A stretch of DNA of 46,253 nt from an uncultured Eubacteriales bacterium (lineage in GTDB: Bacteria; Bacillota; Clostridia; Oscillospirales; Oscillospiraceae). Under the pieces are notes generated by a model. The model was not told the DNA's origin. It did not search any database and was given only the letters and a program-made list of their open reading frames with translations. This document shows, piece by piece, positions 42,414-46,253 of the stretch. A program made the position numbers and the translations under genes. Position 1 is the first letter of the stretch, and the number at the start of each line of letters is the position of its first letter. Location of the stretch: contig ONOL01000010.1 of assembly GCA_900319465.1 (NCBI GenBank), positions 1 to 46,253 of the forward strand. Direction: 5' to 3'.

Positions 42414-43877
42414 ATGTCCTGCACAACCGTACTGGTCGGCAAGAACGCAAGCAACGACCGATCGACCATGATCGCCCGGACCGACGACGGGCACTTTGAC
42501 GTCAAGAAGCTCATCGTTGTCGAGCCCAAGGATCAGCCCCGCAAGTATAAAAGCGTGCTCTCCCATGCCGAGATCGAGCTGCCGGAAGAACCCATGCGCT
42601 ATACCGCCTGCCCGAACGTGGACCCGAAGGACGGCGTCTGGGCCGCGACAGGCATCAACGCCGCAAATGTCGGCATGACCGCAACCGAGACCATCACCTC
42701 CAATCCGCGCGTCCTTGCCGCGGACCCGCTGGTCGTCTATCAGGAGGCAAAGAGCAAACGGGAGAAGGACGTCCCCGGCGGCATCGGAGAGGAGGACTTC
42801 GTGGTCCTTGTGCTGCCCTATATCCGCTCCGCCCGCGAGGGCGTCGAGCGGCTCGGCGCGCTTCTTGAGCGCTACGGCACCTACGAATCCAACGGGATCG
42901 CCTTCAACGACGAGAACGAGGTCTGGTGGCTGGAGACCATCGGCGGCCACCACTGGATGGCGCGCAGAGTGCCGGACGACGTGTGCGTCATCAACCCCAA
43001 CCAGTTCGGCATGGACGGCTTTGATCTTGAGGACGCCTTCGGCGAACAGAAGGCGCATCTCTGTTCGAAGGATCTGCGTTCATTCATCGCCGAAAACCGT
43101 CTGGATCTCAACCAGAACGGAGAATTCAACCCGCGCGCCGTTTTCGGCTCCCGCCGGGACATGGATCATGTTTACAATACGCCGCGCGCCTGGTTCATGG
43201 CCCGCTATCTCGCGCCGACGCGCTGGCGCTGGGACGGGGAGAACGCGGATTTCACACCCGAGAGCGACAACATCCCCTGGTCGCTGGTGCCGGAGCGCAA
43301 GGTGACCGTGGAGGACGTCAAGTACCTGCTGTCTTCCCACTATCAGGGAACGCCGTATAATCCTTACACAAGACAGAATACCGGCAAACGCGGGATGTAC
43401 CGCTCCATCGGCATCAACCGCACCGGCGTCACCTCCGTCTGCCAGATCCGCAGCGACGTACCGGAAAAGCTCAAGGGACTCGAGTGGATCTGTTTCGGCT
43501 CCACCACCTTTGACGCGCTGCTGCCGGTCTACCCCTGCGTACCCAAGATGCCCGCCTACCTGAGCGGCGTGACGACCGACGTTTCCACGGAGACCTTCTA
43601 CTGGGCGAGCCGTCTGCTCGGCGCGCTGGCCGACCCCATTTATCCTGCGGCCCTCCAGTATATCGAGCGTTATCAGCTCGCGGTGATGACGCAGGGGCGC
43701 AGGATCGTCGGGGAAACGGATCGGAAGTTTGCCGAGACGGGAGAGGATAAACTGATTGCGGATGCCAACCGCAGACTCTGCGAGATGGCGAAGGAGCAGA
43801 GCACGGCGACGCTCAACAAGGTACTTCTCGCGGCCAGCGAGCACATGAAAAACGGATATAATCTTGCCGATAACTGA
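42414..43877 (+). CDS. pepD: C69-family dipeptidase (PepD)
   Basis: This 487-residue N-terminal-nucleophile peptidase of family C69 cleaves dipeptides. The expected nucleophile Cys3 is at the start (MSCTTVLVGKNAS), so little or no propeptide is needed. The family motifs TARDDGH-like (TMIARTDDGHFD), GVWAATGINAANVGMTATET, GIAFNDENEVWWLETIGGHHW and the late SSHYQGTPYNPY are present. There is no signal peptide, so it is cytoplasmic. The start at 42414 has a strong AGGAGGAAAGG site and an open reading frame continues upstream into tex in another frame. The hairpin at 43905 ends the unit. Confidence 0.92.
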   Translation: MSCTTVLVGKNASNDRSTMIARTDDGHFDVKKLIVVEPKDQPRKYKSVLSHAEIELPEEPMRYTACPNVDPKDGVWAATGINAANVGMTATETITSNPRVLAADPLVVYQEAKSKREKDVPGGIGEEDFVVLVLPYIRSAREGVERLGALLERYGTYESNGIAFNDENEVWWLETIGGHHWMARRVPDDVCVINPNQFGMDGFDLEDAFGEQKAHLCSKDLRSFIAENRLDLNQNGEFNPRAVFGSRRDMDHVYNTPRAWFMARYLAPTRWRWDGENADFTPESDNIPWSLVPERKVTVEDVKYLLSSHYQGTPYNPYTRQNTGKRGMYRSIGINRTGVTSVCQIRSDVPEKLKGLEWICFGSTTFDALLPVYPCVPKMPAYLSGVTTDVSTETFYWASRLLGALADPIYPAALQYIERYQLAVMTQGRRIVGETDRKFAETGEDKLIADANRRLCEMAKEQSTATLNKVLLAASEHMKNGYNLADN

Positions 43878-43904
43878 AGCCCCGCTTCCGACAGAAAGAT
43901 AACA

Positions 43905-43946
43905 GTCAACCCGATCCCCGCCTTTTCCGGCAGGGATCGGGTTGAC
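43905..43946 (+). terminator. Terminator after pepD
   Basis: A perfect 14-bp stem pairs 43905-43918 with 43933-43946, and inner bases can extend it. The downstream T-tract is weak (ttgtgg), but stem length and position support termination of tex-pepD transcripts. Confidence 0.75.
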
Positions 43947-43983
43947 TTGTGGAAAAAAAGAGCCATTCCATGAAAAAACATTA

Positions 43984-44012
43984 TTGACTTTCGGCACCTG
44001 CGCTTCTATAAT
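43984..44012 (+). promoter_or_regulatory. Promoter of the pilus operon
   Basis: TTGACT (43984-43989) and TATAAT (44007-44012) are 17 bases apart, which predicts a start near 44019 and a 5' leader of about 120 bases ahead of the first gene. Confidence 0.85.
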
Positions 44013-44032
44013 TAACATAATAATGGATATGA

Positions 44033-44105
44033 ATGGGCTTATGCTGCATATGCCTGTCCCGTGATCCGGAGCCTTATGCATCGACCGTGCCCCACAGCAT
44101 CCCAT
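44033..44105 (+). promoter_or_regulatory. Folded 5' leader of the pilus operon
   Basis: ATGGG (44033-44037) and ATGCTG (44041-44046) pair with CAGCAT (44095-44100) and CCCAT (44101-44105), an 11-bp long-range stem with a ctt bulge. It encloses about 48 bases with further small complementarities. It does not match the c-di-GMP-I, c-di-GMP-II or T-box consensus as far as I can see. Confidence 0.45.
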
Positions 44106-44141
44106 GGAGATCAATCTTTAGCAGCGGAGACCTTAAGTACC

Positions 44142-44750
44142 ATGCCAGAGGAAATCGCGAGACGCCGCAGCGTTAACGGCGACGCACACCGATCGGTAAC
44201 ACCGACGGAGAGACAGCATCTTCATGAGAAGACGCCGGTCAAAAAACAGAAGAAACCGCATCGCGCATGGAGAGCTTTCTCCGCTCTCTTGCTGAAGCTT
44301 GCGATCCTCGGCGCGCTTGGATGGGCGCTGCTGACCTATGTCCTCTGGATCGGCGTGTGCCATTCCAATGATATGTACCCCGCCGTCCGGGACGGAGATC
44401 TGGTGATAAGCTATCGGCTGCAGCCTTTTCTGTCCGGGAATATCGTCTCCTACGAGCATGACGGGCAGCAGTATCTGGGGCGGATCGTCGGCCTGCCCGG
44501 CGATGTTGTGGAGATCGATGCCGAGGGGCATTACACCGTTAACGGCAACGTTCCTTTTGAGACGATCTATTATGAAACGAAGAGCGCGGAGGACTCCGCC
44601 GTCACTTATCCCTGTATCCTCGGGGAAGGGGAGCTGTTCGTGCTCAACGATATGAGGGAGAGCATGAAGGACTCCCGCGAATTCGGCCCGATCCAGGAAA
44701 AGGACGTCGACGGAAGCCTCGCCCTGCTCCTGCGCCGCCGCGGCTGGTAA
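44142..44750 (+). CDS. Signal peptidase I-like pilus protein lacking the catalytic dyad (SipA-like)
   Basis: This 202-residue membrane protein has the S26 signal-peptidase fold: a basic cytoplasmic N terminus (1-45), one transmembrane helix (about 46-70), and box motifs NDMYPAVRDGDLV and YLGRIVGLPGDVVEID. In active enzymes the residue before Met-x-Pro is the nucleophile Ser and the one before Arg-(V/I)-(V/I)-G is the general-base Lys. Here they are Asp77 and Gly113. This Asp/Gly pair matches what I recall for SipA of streptococcal pilus loci, which is needed for pilus assembly but is not a classical protease. The start at 44142 has only a weak GGAGA; Met codons at 44061 and 44079 are alternatives. 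Confidence 0.85.
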   Translation: MPEEIARRRSVNGDAHRSVTPTERQHLHEKTPVKKQKKPHRAWRAFSALLLKLAILGALGWALLTYVLWIGVCHSNDMYPAVRDGDLVISYRLQPFLSGNIVSYEHDGQQYLGRIVGLPGDVVEIDAEGHYTVNGNVPFETIYYETKSAEDSAVTYPCILGEGELFVLNDMRESMKDSREFGPIQEKDVDGSLALLLRRRGW

Positions 44751-44785
44751 AGCACGGCTGCGGAATCCTTTCTCCGGCAGTTTGC

Positions 44786-44806
44786 CGTTGGCTTTTCCCG
44801 CCAACG
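44786..44806 (+). promoter_or_regulatory. Hairpin between the SipA-like and pilin genes
   Basis: CGTTGGC (44786-44792) pairs with GCCAACG (44800-44806) around seven bases; T-rich sequence appears only about 10 bases later. It may be a processing or stabilising element that raises pilin mRNA relative to the upstream gene rather than a full terminator. Confidence 0.4.
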
Positions 44807-44862
44807 CAAAATAATGTTTTTCTTTTGCTTCACAAAATCATGGCTGAAAGGTGAATGAAAAA

Positions 44863-46134
44863 ATGAGAACGATCAAAAGACTGAGCGCGATCCTGATTGC
44901 CGTTCTGTTGTGCGCCCTGCTCCTTGCGCCTGCCGCGGCCTATGCCGATAATACCTATACCGCGGTCGAAGGTACCAGCACCACGTTCAACAAGTACCTC
45001 ATCATGGATGCCGGCGATAACGTCCCCAATGTGAGCTTCAGCTTCTCTGTTGCCCCCGGAACCGCGATTTCCGCCTCCGCCGGCAAGATGGAAGTCATGG
45101 CTGGCCCCGGCGCCCCCACGATCGCCGACGTGACCTTCGCACCGTCTGATGCGACCGCAACCGAAGCCGGAACGAATATCGACATTGCGCGACAGGCCTC
45201 TGCCCGTGCCGACGGTCTGACTGCCGAAACAGGCGTTCAGCTGGAAGCCGGTGAGAAGTACGCGACCAAACAGGCGACGGTGAGTTTTTCCGGCATCACT
45301 TTCGACGAACCGGGCATCTACCGTTACATCATTACCGAGACGGCGAATGCCGATCATGAATCTGCGGGCATCATGCACGACAATGACGTCGACCGCGTGC
45401 TCGACGTTTACGTAAGCGATGACGGAACCGGGACTCTGACGGTTGCCGCCTACGTTCTGCATCTCAACGCAAACGACATCGCTGCCGGCAGCGGCAACGG
45501 TTCCGCGGACGTCCAGACCGACGGAGCTCCCCTGGACGATAAGACCGACGGTTTTACCAATGAGTTCAACAGCAAGGACCTGGTCTTCAAGAAAGAAGTC
45601 ACCGGAAACCAGGCTTCCCGTGATAAGTGGTTTGCGTTTACCGCGACCGTTACCGACGTGAATGACGACGACGTATTCACCATTTCTCTGGCGGACGACG
45701 GGGATGACAACACTACGGACGGCAACGCCGACGCGACGTCCGGCGTGAACAATGCGACCATCGCGGAGAACCAGAATAAGACAAATCCGACCAGCGCGAC
45801 CGGCGCTGAGCTCAAAGCCGGCGTGAAGTTCTATCTGCAGCATGGCCAGAGCGTTGCGATTCGCGGTATCGCCCCGAACGCTGCCTACACGGTCGAGGAA
45901 AACGCTGAGGATTACAAGTCCACCGCGTCCGGCGTCAGCGGGTACGATAAGGCGGCAACCGGTGTGATCGGAACGATCGCCGGCACGGAGAAGGTCGTTA
46001 AGACTTCCTTCCTGAACACCCGCAACGGCATGATTCCGACCGGCGTGCTGCTGACGGCAGTTCCTGGCATCGCGATCGTTGCCGTCGCCCTGGGCGGCCT
46101 GCTTGCCGTGAAGCGGAAAAAGAACGAAGACTGA
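44863..46134 (+). CDS. Sortase-anchored pilin with isopeptide-type domains (FctA/Spy0128-like)
   Basis: This 423-residue secreted protein has a signal peptide (cleavage near AAAYA, residue 28) and two Spy0128/FctA-like beta domains. Candidate intramolecular Lys-Asn bonds are K44 with N233 (F-x-N in FTNEF) and K243 or K244 with N385 (FLN). Nearby acidic residues that could catalyse them are E159 (YRYIITE) and E345/E346 (YTVEE). The C terminus is a sorting signal: MIPTG (390-394), a hydrophobic stretch and the tail KRKKNED. IPTG/VPTG-type signals occur in minor and backbone pilins of Gram-positive pili. AAAGGTGA favours ATG 44863 over GTG 44851. A further exported protein follows. Confidence 0.88.
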   Translation: MRTIKRLSAILIAVLLCALLLAPAAAYADNTYTAVEGTSTTFNKYLIMDAGDNVPNVSFSFSVAPGTAISASAGKMEVMAGPGAPTIADVTFAPSDATATEAGTNIDIARQASARADGLTAETGVQLEAGEKYATKQATVSFSGITFDEPGIYRYIITETANADHESAGIMHDNDVDRVLDVYVSDDGTGTLTVAAYVLHLNANDIAAGSGNGSADVQTDGAPLDDKTDGFTNEFNSKDLVFKKEVTGNQASRDKWFAFTATVTDVNDDDVFTISLADDGDDNTTDGNADATSGVNNATIAENQNKTNPTSATGAELKAGVKFYLQHGQSVAIRGIAPNAAYTVEENAEDYKSTASGVSGYDKAATGVIGTIAGTEKVVKTSFLNTRNGMIPTGVLLTAVPGIAIVAVALGGLLAVKRKKNED

Positions 46135-46197
46135 TCGAGAGATAAAGAAAACACTCGTGCTTTGCACCTTGTCCGAGGGATGAAGGAGAGAAGAGCG

Positions 46198-46253
46198 ATG
46201 AAAAAGACGATGAAGAAAATGCTGAGCGGTCTGCTGCTGGCGGCGCTGCTGGT
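46198..46253 (+). CDS. Start of a further exported protein (3' truncated by window edge)
   Basis: Only 18 codons are visible: MKKTMKKMLSGLLLAALL, a classic basic-plus-hydrophobic signal peptide start. AAGGAGAG lies upstream of the ATG at 46198, 63 bases after the pilin stop. By context it is probably another pilus subunit or adhesin, but identity cannot be read from this fragment. Confidence 0.75.
   Translation, partial: MKKTMKKMLSGLLLAALL

Noticed and set aside
44023-44064. A 13-codon Met-rich ORF (MDMNGLMLHMPVP) in the pilus operon leader
   Set aside because: It begins about four bases after the predicted transcript start with no ribosome binding site, and the downstream gene has no methionine link. 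It overlaps the folded stem, so chance is more likely.
44013-44141. c-di-GMP riboswitch in the pilus leader
   Set aside because: The conserved GCAAACC and GACGCAAAGCC-type segments of the class I aptamer are absent, and I see no class II pseudoknot pattern.
44142-44750. Functional signal peptidase I
   Set aside because: The nucleophile Ser and base Lys positions are Asp and Gly, so normal Ser/Lys catalysis is not possible.

Overview
The window reads as chromosomal DNA of a GC-rich, endospore-forming member of the Clostridia. I favour an Oscillospiraceae/Ruminococcaceae-like gut anaerobe. The evidence is the spoIIAA-spoIIAB-sigF operon, strong AGGAGG-type ribosome binding sites, an alanine T-box, RNase M5, many TTGACA-17-TATAAT promoters, an Fe-S flavoprotein and a Gram-positive type pilus locus. 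The lineage is inferred from gene content and style only. No phage, transposase, CRISPR array or rRNA is visible; there is one tRNA gene.

Layout. Positions 1-870 hold the 3' end of valS. Positions 1011-2478 hold the forespore sigma-F operon. Positions 2528-11524 hold one tightly packed operon. It opens with a consensus promoter, a 17-codon Tyr/Phe-rich leader peptide and an intrinsic terminator, then aroF, tyrA, aroB, aroA, aroC, pheA, an aroE-aroK fusion, aroQ and a DUF554 membrane protein. This covers every step from erythrose-4-phosphate plus PEP to chorismate, plus the prephenate branches to Phe and Tyr. The leader looks like a ribosome-mediated attenuator. Positions 11525-14877 hold a small inverted-repeat element and a leftward pcrA-EamA exporter pair. 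Positions 15002-18071 hold a sirtuin, dTMP kinase, a leftward Cys/Gly-rich microprotein and mltG, followed by a U32 peptidase.

Positions 19272-26538 hold T-box-alaS, a HIT protein, comEC, holA and rnmV, which serve translation, DNA uptake and replication, and 5S rRNA maturation. Positions 26838-31017 hold a three-gene ABC importer (lipoprotein, fused permease, ATPase) with a consensus promoter and an internal hairpin after the binding-protein gene. Positions 31041-33940 hold a membrane-anchored amidohydrolase with an AbrB-like regulator, a DUF1905 protein and tRNA-Arg(CCT). Positions 33966-36881 encode a 971-residue MacB/FtsX-type ABC protein. Positions 36934-39986 hold, leftward, a 902-residue multi-cluster Fe-S flavoprotein followed by a hypA-like gene. 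Positions 40143-43877 hold tex and a C69 dipeptidase.

From 43984 to the right edge lies the start of a sortase-type pilus operon. It has a promoter, a folded 5' leader, a signal-peptidase-I homologue whose Ser/Lys catalytic dyad is replaced by Asp/Gly, an isopeptide-type pilin with an IPTG sorting motif, and the first codons of another exported protein. The points most worth following are the aromatic leader peptide, the catalytically dead signal peptidase at the head of the pilus operon, and the flavoprotein-HypA pair.
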